Positions 40,673 to 51,351 are shown, counted from the stretch's first letter. The stretch: DNA of 64,000 nt from Vibrio alfacsensis (GCF_003544875.1 NZ_CP032093.1:1736001-1800000); one strand, 5' to 3'. Program-made: numbers and translations. Notes: a model not told the origin generated them from the sequence alone.

Positions 40673-41298
40673 TTAACTTCGACTCGTCGCGGATAACATC
40701 AAACCCGCGCTAATAAACACTCCGCCAGTTAGACGATTAAATAACTTAGCGCGACCTTTTACAAACAGCCAGTTTGACGTTTTCACCCCGAGCAATCCGT
40801 AAAAAACAAGCCACGTTAATTCAAAAACAACAAAAGTGCTCGCAAAAACAATGTACTGGGTAAACAATGGTGCGGATGGATCAATGAACTGGGGAAATAG
40901 CGCAGTAAAAAGACGATCGCTTTAGGGTTGCTTGAGCCCACGATAAAGCCACTGGTAAAGGCACTCAAATAGCCTGATGCAGGCTGCTCTGCATTTCCTT
41001 GTGTAAAATCGGTTTGTTTTGAACGTAGTGCTTGAATGCCAAGCCAAATCAGATAAGCCGCACCACACCATTTAATGATATTGAATACCAGTTCAGAAGA
41101 CGCAATCACGACTCCAAGCCCCATAAAAGACAATGTCAGAATCGTTGTAATCGCAGTTAAACTACCCAGTGCTGTAAAAAACGCAGATCGAAAACCACTA
41201 CTGACGCCTTTACTTAAACAAAGCAGAGAGCTAGGCCCTGGAGAGGCAGTAAGGACCAATATCGCAAGGGTATAATAAATCCAAGTATCAAGTTGCAT
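40673..41298 (-). pseudogene. LysE/RhtB family amino acid exporter, one frameshift
   Basis: Inner membrane exporter of about 208 residues with six helices. The N-terminal part MQLDTWIYYTLAILVLTASP with SPGPSS is typical, and the frame continues to NPKAIVF; the C-terminal part (TALFPQFIDPSAPLFTQYIV to the end) is in another frame. A single missing T in the run near 40906 joins them, after which the length is exactly 209 codons. ATG 41298 is used, with GGAAAG before it. It may be intact in the real genome. Substrate is probably a small neutral or basic amino acid. Confidence 0.8.
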
Positions 41299-41543
41299 CA
41301 GGCTTTCCTTATCCAATGTGATGAATGTTAGAAGCAAAGTATTTCCATCCATGAAATACTTACTACACCCGAGTCAACACAAAATACTTGGGCATAACTA
41401 TGCAAACAACATACTGTCTATATGCAATCATGTAAAGCGATTAATATTCATTCTTGTTTAATATGAACACTTATATTTGGGTGCTCTTTCATTAAAAATA
41501 CCTTTTATTGCAAAAGGTGTGTGAGCAAAGTCGAGTCACCCAC

Positions 41544-42755
41544 TTAATCGTAGAAAGGTTTTGGATCCACCTCGAGTGACACAGGAGAAACCGCTTTTTC
41601 TATTTTGAGCGTACTGTGTTTTAGATCCACCATGCTGACTTCAACATAACGTTTATATTTACGAGAATAAAAACACTTTACGATCGGCTTAAGTGATTGC
41701 GAAGTGTTTGATGTCCACACAATCCCTACCCGACCATCACTTAGTTCCACAATCGAGCCGACAGGATATATTCCAATGCAGTTAATGAACTTATAAACGA
41801 GATCAGCATCGAGATGGAATGGCGTCAAACTCAACAAAATTTTAAATGCTTCTGCAGAGCTCATTCCCTTTTTATAAACGCGTTCAGACGTTAGCGCATC
41901 ATAGATATCAACAACACAGCTCATTCTCCCGTGAAGTGGGATCTGATCACCGGACAACCCCAATGGATAACCTTTACCATCGAGTTTTTCGTGATGCATT
42001 AAACACACGTCACGACTTACATCACTTAACCCTTTCACACCAAGAATGATGCGTTTCGCATACACTTGATGCAGTTTCATGTGCTCGAACTCTTCAGGAG
42101 TCAAGCGGGCAGGCTTTTGCAAAACATCATCATCGACTTTAATTTTGCCAATATCGTGAATAATGCCCCCAATTGCCAACTGTTTAAGTACATCTTTACT
42201 TAACCCTAGATGCTTGCCAAACGTCACCAATAAACATGCCACATTCACTGAATGCTCAAGCAAGTAAGAGTCTTTTTTACGCAATGCAGACACGCACTGC
42301 AGCGCATCAGAGTCAATAAAAACACTCTCGATCATGTCATCTGCCCATGACTCAATCTCATCGACTTCGAGTACTTTCCCCTCAAACGTTTGGTTAAGTA
42401 GTTTCTGGGCTAGGCCTTTCGCTTCAGCAATCAGTTTTTTAGCACGTTTATGCTGTACTTCACGAGAACGAAATGAGCGGGAAATCTTTGGTATTGTCGT
42501 TAACACACCAGCTTCAACCATAATGTTGTGAGGCTCTTCGACGGGCTTAATAATGCATTCTTTTGCCGAGAGTTTCTGGTCCACCCATACGTATTTGACG
42601 CCACTATCTTGGAGTTTTTTTATACCTAGTTCACTCGAAACGCGCCCGGCATTGGCTAAATTAATTCGTTTACTTTGCTCAATAGCGGTGACGAACATTC
42701 CTATGCCCAGATCTGCAATAGCTATTTTTATCGAATCTTCTTGTCGGTATTGCAT
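41544..42755 (-). CDS. HD-GYP domain c-di-GMP phosphodiesterase with DUF3391
   Basis: Cytoplasmic protein of 403 residues. An N-terminal DUF3391 region (about 8-150: LGIGMFVTAIEQ, KYVWVD) is followed by an intact HD-GYP domain (IIHDIGKIKV, HHEKLDGKGYPLGL), so it should hydrolyse c-di-GMP. A C-terminal segment (SIVELSDGRVGIVW) looks like a small beta domain. No receiver is present, and no operon partners are seen. Confidence 0.92.
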   Translation of the reverse strand: MQYRQEDSIKIAIADLGIGMFVTAIEQSKRINLANAGRVSSELGIKKLQDSGVKYVWVDQKLSAKECIIKPVEEPHNIMVEAGVLTTIPKISRSFRSREVQHKRAKKLIAEAKGLAQKLLNQTFEGKVLEVDEIESWADDMIESVFIDSDALQCVSALRKKDSYLLEHSVNVACLLVTFGKHLGLSKDVLKQLAIGGIIHDIGKIKVDDDVLQKPARLTPEEFEHMKLHQVYAKRIILGVKGLSDVSRDVCLMHHEKLDGKGYPLGLSGDQIPLHGRMSCVVDIYDALTSERVYKKGMSSAEAFKILLSLTPFHLDADLVYKFINCIGIYPVGSIVELSDGRVGIVWTSNTSQSLKPIVKCFYSRKYKRYVEVSMVDLKHSTLKIEKAVSPVSLEVDPKPFYD

Positions 42756-43172
42756 ATCGGTATATTCATTAACTGCTTATAGAATTGCGTAGGATTATAT
42801 GAGATCAGCTCATCCAGCGTTAGAAAAAACTGACATTAATGCGCGTTCTATCAACCAAAGAGCAACATTTATGCTACCAACCCTTTATATTGACTGAGTT
42901 TTGAGCGATATTTCATCAGCACGTCAACTCTTTTATCATTTTGCGGCGCGCATCAATAATACGGAATCATAAACGGCTGATACTAAGAACCAAGTTGTGG
43001 GAAAATTGACAATTAGAGCAATAACTCTATTTTACAACGCCTAAAGCGCATGAGAAACTTGTCGAATTCACACTTTAACTTTCTTTACTGAGTGGACATC
43101 AAAACATGCCTTTAGACTTTTATCAGGCTTTGATTTTCGTTGCCACTCTTGATGGGCTGCGGAGGAATTATC
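42756..43172. other. Intergenic region between divergent c-di-GMP genes
   Basis: About 417 bases with no recognised gene, containing the promoters of the HD-GYP gene (left) and the EAL gene (right). A GGAGGA ribosome binding site is at 43161-43166. Confidence 0.5.
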
Positions 43173-44882
43173 TTGTCTACCGAGGCTGAACGACCAATTT
43201 CTGACCACGACCGTGAATTTCTTCAAATTGTTGAAGAAAAATTCATCCACATCTTTGATGTTTTTAGTGAAGGACTCTTCTATATGGATGAGTTCGGCAC
43301 GATGGTCTTTTACAATCAATCTTTTTATAAGCAGTTCGGCATTGATGCGGGACGAATAACCTTAGATCAATGGCTTGCTTTGGTTCATCCATTAGATAGA
43401 GCATTACTATCCCAGCGTGTTGACCAACACATTAGTAGCAAAAACACAAAAGTCACCACAACCTATCGCTTGCGAAAACCTAATGGCCAATACATTTGGG
43501 TTGAGGGCACGGCGTTAACTAAAGAGAGCCAATTAGGGCTTTATATGGTTGGCAGTCATCGTGATATCTCAGATAAAAAGTTGATGGAAAGTTACATCCA
43601 CCAGGTGGCTTTTCATGACAACGCCTCGGGGATGGCCAATCGCGCCCACTTGCTATTTGACCTCAATAGCATTACCAATAAAGACCCGCAACGTTCTTCC
43701 ATCTTCTATATCCAAATTGAAGAAATCCGCTCTTACTTAAACCAATATGGCAGTAAAATTGTTGACGGTTTGGTCGAAAAACTGATTCGCACCGTCAGTA
43801 CTCTCCCGTCAAAAGACAGCTCAATTTATCGCGTCCATGACGATGCTTTTGTTGTTCTCGTTCCAAACGAGTGCAATCTCGATGTGCTCCAACAATACGC
43901 GAAAACTATCAAAAGCAACTATCATGAGGCCGTTGTCGAAGACGGTATTTCTCTCGGTAGCAACATCAGTATTGGCTTATATCCTTGCTTTTCCACTGAA
44001 CATCCCGCCGAAGAGATTTTGCGCAAGGTGGCACGCACATGCCAATACGCCAGCGAGAAAAATAAAGACCGGATCGCCATTTATAACCAAAAAACGCAAT
44101 TAGCCGTCGACCGTTACTTTTTTATAGAGCAAGGTCTAAAAACAGCATTGCAAGAAAAAACGCTAAGTGTGAAGTTTCAACCCATTATCGATGCCACGAC
44201 ACGACAAGTAGTGAGTTTTGAATCACTTGTGCGTTGGCGCAGCAAAGAATTTGGAGAAATCTTTCCAGACGAGTTCATTCCGGTTGCAGAAAACAAAGGC
44301 CTAATCATAGAGCTTGGCTATCAAGTTTTTGCTAAGGCATGTCACTTTATTAAACGCTATCGAGAAAAGCATCACAACCAAGTTCGAGTCAATGTTAACG
44401 TCTCAGTGCTGCAATTGTTGAACAGTGAATTCCCAGCCAAAATCAAAACCATCGCTGACGATGCTGGTATTCATCCTGAAGCCATTGTGTTGGAACTGAC
44501 TGAAACATTCATTCTCGATAACAATCAAGCGGCAATTGCACCCCTCAACACGCTAAGTGAGCTTGGGTTTGCGCTCTCACTGGATGATTTTGGTGCAGGT
44601 TATAGCTCTCTCAACTGCTTCTTTGATTTACCAATGACACAAATCAAAATCGATAAATCAATGGCTTGGAAGACACTGACTAATCATTCATCTCAAGCAT
44701 ATCTGCAGTTCTTAATCTCGATTTGCAGAGAACAGAATATAGAAGTGGTTATTGAGGGTATTGAAGACGCCAAGATGTGTGATTTTTTCACAGAATTAGG
44801 CGTAGATTATCTGCAAGGCTATTGGTATTCAAAGCCCCTCTCTGTCGCGAGTGCAAGTCACTATACCTTGAATCAGCAATAA
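43173..44882 (+). CDS. PAS, degenerate GGDEF and EAL domain protein
   Basis: Protein of about 569 residues. PAS with PAC (residues about 25-140: FSEGLFYMDEFGTMVFYNQS, YRLRKPNGQYIWVEG), a GGDEF domain in which GGDEF is replaced by HDDAF, and an EAL domain with ESL instead of EAL, retaining NVNVS, ELTETFI, LDDFGAGYSSL and IEGIE. The catalytic EAL glutamate (ESL) is kept, so a phosphodiesterase is plausible; the GGDEF half is probably non-catalytic. TTG 43173 with GGAGGA seven bases upstream is preferred over a TTG at 43140 or ATG at 43152. Confidence 0.85.
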   Translation: MSTEAERPISDHDREFLQIVEEKFIHIFDVFSEGLFYMDEFGTMVFYNQSFYKQFGIDAGRITLDQWLALVHPLDRALLSQRVDQHISSKNTKVTTTYRLRKPNGQYIWVEGTALTKESQLGLYMVGSHRDISDKKLMESYIHQVAFHDNASGMANRAHLLFDLNSITNKDPQRSSIFYIQIEEIRSYLNQYGSKIVDGLVEKLIRTVSTLPSKDSSIYRVHDDAFVVLVPNECNLDVLQQYAKTIKSNYHEAVVEDGISLGSNISIGLYPCFSTEHPAEEILRKVARTCQYASEKNKDRIAIYNQKTQLAVDRYFFIEQGLKTALQEKTLSVKFQPIIDATTRQVVSFESLVRWRSKEFGEIFPDEFIPVAENKGLIIELGYQVFAKACHFIKRYREKHHNQVRVNVNVSVLQLLNSEFPAKIKTIADDAGIHPEAIVLELTETFILDNNQAAIAPLNTLSELGFALSLDDFGAGYSSLNCFFDLPMTQIKIDKSMAWKTLTNHSSQAYLQFLISICREQNIEVVIEGIEDAKMCDFFTELGVDYLQGYWYSKPLSVASASHYTLNQQ

Positions 44883-44921
44883 GACGTTGAATCAGCAATA
44901 AGACGTTAAATCAGTAAGACG
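44868..44921. repeat. 19-bp tandem repeat at the EAL gene end
   Basis: TTGAATCAGCAATAAGACG occurs at 44868 and 44887 exactly and again, three bases shorter with a changed base, at 44906. The first copy contains the stop codon. Confidence 0.85.
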
Positions 44922-44964
44922 TTGAAATTCGGATTGGCAATAAACGCAACCCGACTGATGCTAC

Positions 44965-44992
44965 CCCTGAGCAGTACTATCTTTGCTCAGGG
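44965..44992. terminator. Possible hairpin after the EAL gene
   Basis: CCCTGAGCA pairs with TGCTCAGGG across a 10-base loop. No T-run follows on either strand, so a role as terminator for the convergent genes is uncertain. Confidence 0.45.
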
Positions 44993-45034
44993 ATATGCCT
45001 GTCATTTTACTTCGACCTTTTTACTTATACCTGT

Positions 45035-45508
45035 TTATCGCAATCTTTCTAATACCACGGCTTGGTCTAAATATTCATGGTATTCGGTATAATCTAATCC
45101 CATATCGAAAATATATTTCGTTACCAGGTTTCTTACACACTCGACCAATTGTTCAGCTTGCCATGGTTTTTCAAAATAACGGTCAATACCTGCCGAATTA
45201 ATTGCGTTTATGGTATCCGTATGTGTCGCCTGCCCAGTCAGCAGCACTTTGCGAGTACGGATAAAACGGCTGTCTTGGGAAACTTCAGTTAACAACTCAA
45301 CGCCTGTTTTCCCTGGCATGACGTGATCTGAAATAATCAGTGCAATCATTTCACCATCTGCATCTAACTCTTCCATCAGTTCGAGCACTTCATCGGCAGA
45401 CTCGCAATCTTCGATATTGATCCATGGGCTCAATGACTGTAAGTCTTGCAGAACGGCACTTAACACCTCTCGCTGATCATCAACGCAAATTAAATTAAGC
45501 TTGTCCAT
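45035..45508 (-). CDS. Stand-alone response regulator receiver
   Basis: Protein of about 157 residues with one CheY-like receiver: ICVDDQREVL for the acidic pocket, IISDHVMPGKTG with the phospho-acceptor Asp, LLTGQA and a Lys in FEKPW. No output domain is seen. Its start overlaps the end of the histidine kinase gene, so it is co-translated. ATG 45508 is preferred, with GAGG upstream; ATG 45514 is an alternative. It likely relays phosphate from the kinase to another protein. Confidence 0.9.
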   Translation of the reverse strand: MDKLNLICVDDQREVLSAVLQDLQSLSPWINIEDCESADEVLELMEELDADGEMIALIISDHVMPGKTGVELLTEVSQDSRFIRTRKVLLTGQATHTDTINAINSAGIDRYFEKPWQAEQLVECVRNLVTKYIFDMGLDYTEYHEYLDQAVVLERLR

Positions 45509-46829
45509 GTTCATCCTCTACCGGTAATTTAATTCTAAATATGGTTTTGCTGTCACTTTTCACCACTATCGATCCGTTATACCCCGCCACGATGCGCTTT
45601 ACGATCGACAGCCCTAGCCCTAAGCCAAATGACAGTCCCCCTTTTTTGGTGGTGAAATTTGGCTGAAATATCTTTCGGCGCGTCGCTTCATCAATCTCTG
45701 GGCCATTATTTGCTAGAGTCACCAGAATTTTGCTTTTACTGACCCGTGTTTGTATTTCAATGACTGGCGAGTCGGTTTCTCTCATTGCATCACAAGCGTT
45801 CTTCAAAATATTAACCCAGATCTGCACCAACTCCGTTTGCGAACCAATAAACAAAGGTAACTCAGCCGGGCTAAACCGCACATTCACTCGCCTTAAATCG
45901 CTTTGCAATAAAGCCAGCGCCTGATTGATGGAGTCATTTACTCGTAACCCATCTTCCTTATCAATATCAGTTCGTCCAAGTTGCTTAACCGATTTCACAA
46001 TGCCTACGGTATGTTTTGATGCAATTCGCAAGTCGTGTAAATCTCGCCCCATTTGCCAATAGCGGATGGCCTCTTCGGGCTTCTTTAACCAATGTTCATT
46101 GAGGCAGTCCGTCGGTACTGCTCGGGCCAGTTCACGAGCAATGCCTTTCGGTAATCCGTAATATTTCTCGAAATGTCGGCCTCGTTTTCGTGCCTCACTG
46201 GAAGACACTTTCTGCCCTTGCATTAAACCGAAATCAAAGAACTGACTGGCTTCTGGATGCACTTCTTCCAACAATTCCATAATGACCGATTCCAAGCGCT
46301 CGGATTTACTGCTTACGACACCGATTGCATTATTTAGCTCGTGTGCAATGCCCGCCGCAAGTTGCCCAAGTGTTGTCATCTGCTCTGCGGTATGCAGTTT
46401 CTGAAGCGCTTTCTCTTTACCTAACGCTTCTTGCATCGCTCGACGCTGGCGGCGTGACAATTCATTAACCATCACAGGCATAAATTGCGCGGTCAATGGG
46501 CCATATTTACTCGCTTGCACCGCAGGCGTATTGCGTTCGATCCAAGCTAACTCAACATCTGTTTGTGCAACCACGGTAGACGAGGCCGTCCAAGTCCCTG
46601 AGAAAAAGCTGTGTACACCAATAAACGCTCCCTTTGATGCGGCAAATACTTGAGTCTGTTTTTTCCCATCTTCAGAGTAATAGCCTGCAAGCTCGCCAGA
46701 TAGTACGTAATAAAGTCGTTCGTTATAGCCATCTTGCTCAATCAAAATAGAGCCCTCCGCCACAGTAATGCGGCGCTCTATTTGACTGAAATAACGCTCG
46801 ACTAGCGCATCTAATTTACTTTCGTACAT
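45495..46829 (-). CDS. Histidine kinase with N-terminal cyclic-nucleotide-binding-like domain
   Basis: Protein of 444 residues. The N-terminus (about 5-130) looks like a cNMP/CRP-type sensor (ILIEQDGYNERLYYVLSGEL, KGAFIGVHSFF), then a HisKA helix with TLGQLAAGIAHELNNAIG (phosphorylated His), an insert of about 110 residues, and an ATPase domain (NILKNACDAM, GLGLGLSIVKRIV). No membrane helix is seen, so it should sense a cytoplasmic signal. Its end overlaps the receiver gene by about 14 bases and it starts four bases after the transporter stop, so the three genes form one leftward operon. Confidence 0.88.
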   Translation of the reverse strand: MYESKLDALVERYFSQIERRITVAEGSILIEQDGYNERLYYVLSGELAGYYSEDGKKQTQVFAASKGAFIGVHSFFSGTWTASSTVVAQTDVELAWIERNTPAVQASKYGPLTAQFMPVMVNELSRRQRRAMQEALGKEKALQKLHTAEQMTTLGQLAAGIAHELNNAIGVVSSKSERLESVIMELLEEVHPEASQFFDFGLMQGQKVSSSEARKRGRHFEKYYGLPKGIARELARAVPTDCLNEHWLKKPEEAIRYWQMGRDLHDLRIASKHTVGIVKSVKQLGRTDIDKEDGLRVNDSINQALALLQSDLRRVNVRFSPAELPLFIGSQTELVQIWVNILKNACDAMRETDSPVIEIQTRVSKSKILVTLANNGPEIDEATRRKIFQPNFTTKKGGLSFGLGLGLSIVKRIVAGYNGSIVVKSDSKTIFRIKLPVEDEHGQA

Positions 46830-46832
46830 TGC

Positions 46833-48250
46833 TTATCCAATGTGACCAACCGTATGAAGTATCCATACCATCAAGAAGCTGAGTAAGACACCTACCACGC
46901 CCAGCACCACCCCAACTTTCGCCATTTGATTGCTCTGCACATTCCCTGTCGCGTGTGCTAACGCATTCGGTGGCGTACTGATCGGCAAAGACATACCTAA
47001 CGATGCAGCAAAAGTCACGACTAGGATCAAGGTTACCTCTCCACCCAATGGAGTGAGGGAAGCCATTGATGTGCCGAGCGCAGCCATAATAGGCATTAAT
47101 AAGTTTGCGGTTGCGGTATGAGACATAAAATTGGCCATAACTAAACATAAGAACGCCGCGCCAAACAACACCACATAAGGAGAAAACTCATCAAAGGGAA
47201 TGCTGTGAACCATTAAGCTTGCTAACCCTGTTTTATCAAGCGCAAGACCCAGAGCAATACCGCCAGATACAAGCCAAAGCACGTCCCACGATATCTTCTT
47301 CAAATCTTCTTTATTGATGATGCCCGTTAAGGAAAAGACAGCTACGGGAATCAATGCCACCGTATAAGAGTTCATGCCATGTGCCGATCCCATTAACCAG
47401 AGCAAAATCGTACCTGCAAACGTGATATAGACGATCATGGCTTTCGGCGTTTTTAAGAATTTGCTCTTGATGTTCAAATTGATGGTCGTTTGCTCTGCTT
47501 TATATAAAAGCTAATCAAGAACCAAGCTAATGTCATCATCACCACAACAAACGGCACGCCAAACACCATCCATTCACCAAAAGTAATCAAGTTGTCACCA
47601 ACTAAATATTTCAACGCGATAGCATTTGGCGGGGTTCCGATTGGCGTGCCAATCCCGCCAATATTAGCCGCGACCGGAATGCATAATGCAAACGCGATTC
47701 TACCTGGGTCTTTGGGTCCAAATACGGCAATAACGGGCGTTAGAATGGATAGCATCATCGCGGTTGTCGCCGTATTTGACATAAACATGGAAAATATCGC
47801 CGTGATAAGCATTAAACCTAACATCACGTACTTCGGGTTTTGACCAAATGGTTTTAGCAATACACGTGCTAAGTTCACATCCAAACGATATTTGGTCGCG
47901 GCCATTGCAAGGAAGAAACCACCAAGAAAGAGCATGATGATTGGGCTTGCAAACGTCGCCATGATCTCGTTGTATTGCAGGAGTTCCCCAAAGTGAGGTT
48001 GGCCCTCGTCTAGCCGAAAAAGAATAATGCTCTTATTAGAAACGAGTAATAATTCAAGCACAATGATCACCACAGAGGTGGCATAAATGGGAATAGGTTC
48101 AAATACCCAACAAAGTGCAGCAAGCAAAAATATTGCAATCACTCGCTGTTGAATGATCGTTATTCCATCAAATGGAAACGCTGATAACGGCATCAGCAAT
48201 ACGAGCAAGGGAATGATCGTTGGGATAATGTATTTGAGATAAGGGCGCAT
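46833..48250 (-). pseudogene. DASS/SLC13 family dicarboxylate transporter, one frameshift
   Basis: Membrane transporter of about 472 residues, read in two frames: MRPYLKYIIPTIIPLL to WFLISFYIKQSK, then in the next frame INLNIKSKFLKTPKAM to VWILHTVGHIG. It has the family motifs SNTATTAMMLSILTP, ANIGGIGTPIGTPPN and SLPISTPPNALAHA. One missing A near 47488 breaks the frame, and adding it gives exactly 473 codons. It should import succinate or other dicarboxylates with Na+. Upstream the ribosome binding site region is duplicated (CTTCTCTTCCTGAG twice). It is first in an operon with a kinase and a receiver. Confidence 0.85.
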
Positions 48251-48669
48251 AGTACTACTTCTCTTCCTGAGCTTCTCTTCCTGAGACAGTTGGCCACGAT
48301 ATAACAAGCGTAAGGTGCCATGAAATTAAGGAGCGATTCCTTTTGGCTTCCTTCGCCACTCCAAACGGAAATTATGCGCGCGCTTTCCATTTCAAATTCT
48401 AGGACTAGATCAATGAATGGTTATTCAAATTGAAAAAGTTGACGTATCTGTGTTCACGCTCACTAATTAGATAGGCGTTGCTTCTCTCCATCAGGTAATT
48501 TTTGACGTCACTCCACGTGATCGGCTCTAGCTAGTCTGGACACTTCACCGAACTTACGAGCGTTTTAGGGCACTTCTTTCTGAAGTTGGACTCTACTACT
48601 GTAGTACTTTATCAACCCTACATACGTCGATAGTGTCATTTTGTTTCCCAGGCCACTATAGCCAGACTG
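48251..48669. other. Region between the chromosomal operon and the IS3 copy
   Basis: About 420 bases with no recognised gene. It contains the promoter region of the transporter operon (14-bp direct repeat at 48260-48287) and, to the right, unplaced sequence up to the left end of the IS3-family element. No attC was found here. Confidence 0.5.
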
Positions 48670-48677
48670 TGTAGTGG

Positions 48678-49528
<851 letters not shown>

Positions 49529-49529
49529 A

Positions 49530-49838
49530 TCAGCGTGTACGTTCGAGTTCGTCCGACATTAAGAGAGCTGTGGCCTTTTTTAGAATAGACTTCTCTCGCT
49601 CCAAACGGCTAATGCGGGCTTCAAGCTCTTGAATTTTTTGCTGCTCAGGCGTCAATGCTTTAGAAGTAGGAGTTATCCCGTTACGCTCAGATTTTAACTG
49701 CTCAACCCAACGGCGTAAGACAGTTTGTCCCACATCAACAGCTCTACTCGCTTCTAAAACAGTGTAATTCTGGTCAAGCACTAAGCTTGCAGCTTCTTGC
49801 TTGAACTCTGGACTAAATGTACGACGAACTCTGGTCAT
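49530..49838 (-). CDS. IS3-family transposase orfA
   Basis: Small HTH protein of 102 residues starting MTRVRRTFSPEFKQEA, with the leucine-zipper-like segment IQELEARISRLEREKSILKK. It ends shortly after the A-rich slippery site where ribosomes can shift to orfB. AGAGGTG precedes the ATG. The related copy B lacks two A residues in the slippery run. Confidence 0.9.
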   Translation of the reverse strand: MTRVRRTFSPEFKQEAASLVLDQNYTVLEASRAVDVGQTVLRRWVEQLKSERNGITPTSKALTPEQQKIQELEARISRLEREKSILKKATALLMSDELERTR

Positions 49839-49892
49839 AAAACACCTCTCTTGGGGTGGTAACTGTACCACCTAAAATGGTGTCCGGCTTTA

Positions 49893-50357
49893 TTAGACCA
49901 CTACAGGTAATAGTAATTCCCTTAACACGCCGTGAGTGCATTTATTACGCTTTTTACGTAACTCTTCGAAGTCCTGCTTTAAGTTTTCACCTAAACTTTC
50001 ACCCAGCAACTCTTGATAAATTACCAGCAAATCATCAAACTGATGAAGATATAAATCCTCGAAATCTTTATCAGTATTTTTAACATTCCACTCTGATGGT
50101 TTTTGCCCTAGCAATAACAATGGTGAAACTTTACATATTGCGCTCTTCAAGTAATTCTCGATACTTAGAAAAAGCATGATCAGCGAGTTACCTAGAGTGC
50201 CTTGATGAGATTCCCATAGCTCATCGGTCATATCTTCGCTATTAAGAAAGTGATCACCAAAAGCAAGCTCAGTATTTAAAATCAAGTCTATTGATTGAGC
50301 TAGATATTGCACACTCAGAGTTGTGAAGTCGTCCGACTTCGGAATATTTTTGATCAA
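49893..50357 (-). pseudogene. HEPN-like cassette protein, 3' end replaced by IS3
   Basis: About 154 codons from TTG 50357 (AGGAG nearby). The C-terminal part has LRKKRNKCTHGVL, which fits the Rx4-6H motif of HEPN RNases, preceded by helices (NSLIMLFLSIENYLKS). Many HEPN proteins are RNase toxins or defence effectors; here the call rests on the motif and helical character only. The last three codons and the stop come from the IS3 end, so the real C-terminus and cassette boundary are missing. Confidence 0.5.
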
Positions 50358-50378
50358 TTTGTAACTCCTTTTGACGGC

Positions 50379-50498
50379 TAACGCCCTGTTAAGGTGTGAG
50401 CAACGCAATACCGATGCCGCCGCATACCACCTTAAACACTAAAAGCAACGCATAGTAAAAATGCCACGCGTTGCGAATCACTCTTAAACAGTTTGTTA
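50379..50498 (-). repeat. attC site 1 (family A)
   Basis: TAACGCC edge at 50379 and TTTGTTA edge at 50498 with CCTGTTAAGG and TCTTAAACAG arm pairing. It closes the higBA cassette. Confidence 0.92.
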
Positions 50499-50810
50499 TA
50501 GCTCAGCGATGTGCGACAGGGTTTCTGGGTGACGTTGAACCAACTTTAGAAGGGTTACTGCTTGTCCATTTGGTGCGCTACGCCCTTGTTCCCAGTTTTC
50601 TAACGTACGAGATGATGTATGCAACAAACGAGCAAACACACCACGAGACATATTAAACTGCTCTCGAATACTCACAATTTCATCAGGTGAGATATTTAAC
50701 TCACTGATGTCGTTAACTTGATGAGTTTTAAGGGTAAGCTTGCCCTCTGAATGCTCTTTAGCCTCAACAAGTGCTGAACTTAACTCTGCAAATAAATCAC
50801 GATTGCTCAT
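50496..50810 (-). CDS. higA2: HigA2-type antitoxin
   Basis: Protein of 104 residues with a C-terminal HTH (FNMSRGVFARLLHTSSRTLENWEQG), almost identical in look to HigA2 from the V. cholerae superintegron. It neutralises HigB and represses the operon. It overlaps the toxin gene by 14 bases and follows it, the reverse order typical of higBA. Its stop overlaps the attC 1 edge. Confidence 0.92.
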   Translation of the reverse strand: MSNRDLFAELSSALVEAKEHSEGKLTLKTHQVNDISELNISPDEIVSIREQFNMSRGVFARLLHTSSRTLENWEQGRSAPNGQAVTLLKLVQRHPETLSHIAEL

Positions 50811-51129
50811 TACGCCACGCCTCCATAAAAGCCTTTAGTTGTTTCTTTTGGTCTGCGGTTAAGTCGGACATTTCATTCTTGCCGTAAATCGTCAGCAAGT
50901 AGAAACGACGCTTTTCATCGAGGAAGTAATAGATAACGCGAGAGCCACCACGCTTGCCCTTACCTTTACTTGCAACTCGAATCTTTCGCAAACCACCTGT
51001 ACCTTGAATCACGTCACCCTGCTTCGGGTTAGACATTAACTCAGCTTGAAAAAGCCTAAACTCATCATCGCTGAGGTATTCATTACGGTACTTTTCAAAT
51101 ATGGTTGATTCGACAAATACACTTTTCAT
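50797..51129 (-). CDS. higB2: HigB2-type RNase toxin
   Basis: RelE/HigB-fold toxin of about 110 residues cleaving mRNA at the ribosome. GLRKIRVASKGKGKRGGSRV and YFLDEKRRFYLLTIYGKNE carry the basic active-site residues. ATG 51129 is preferred; the frame has a TTG two codons earlier. It is transcribed with its antitoxin from its own promoter and helps to stabilise the array. Confidence 0.92.
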   Translation of the reverse strand: MKSVFVESTIFEKYRNEYLSDDEFRLFQAELMSNPKQGDVIQGTGGLRKIRVASKGKGKRGGSRVIYYFLDEKRRFYLLTIYGKNEMSDLTADQKKQLKAFMEAWRNEQS

Positions 51130-51147
51130 ACGCAAAGTATACGCAAG

Positions 51148-51184
51148 TAACGTACAGATAGCAAAACTATACGTGATTAACGTA
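51148..51184. promoter_or_regulatory. Paired TAACGTA motifs in the higBA promoter
   Basis: TAACGTA occurs at 51148-51154 and 51178-51184, 30 bases apart, just upstream of higB. They could be HigA operator half-sites. Confidence 0.4.
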
Positions 51185-51221
51185 GCTATAATTTTTGGAG
51201 CAGAAAATCTGACCTGAGCTA

Positions 51222-51343
51222 TAACGCCGCGTTAAGTAGTGAGCAACGCAGACCACCAAACTTAAACCATTGTGCCGTAAACACTAAATTCAAAGCAAAC
51301 TGAAAATGCCGAGCGTTGGGAATCTGTCTTAAACGCTTTGTTA
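51222..51343 (-). repeat. attC site 2 (family B)
   Basis: GCGTTAAG left arm pairs with CTTAAACGC right arm; the centre differs from family A. Confidence 0.92.
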
Positions 51344-51351
51344 TGTGCGTG

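Noticed and set aside
48308..48669. Integron attI or integrase gene at the left end
   Set aside because: attC orientation places attI on the right; no integrase-like frame is present here.
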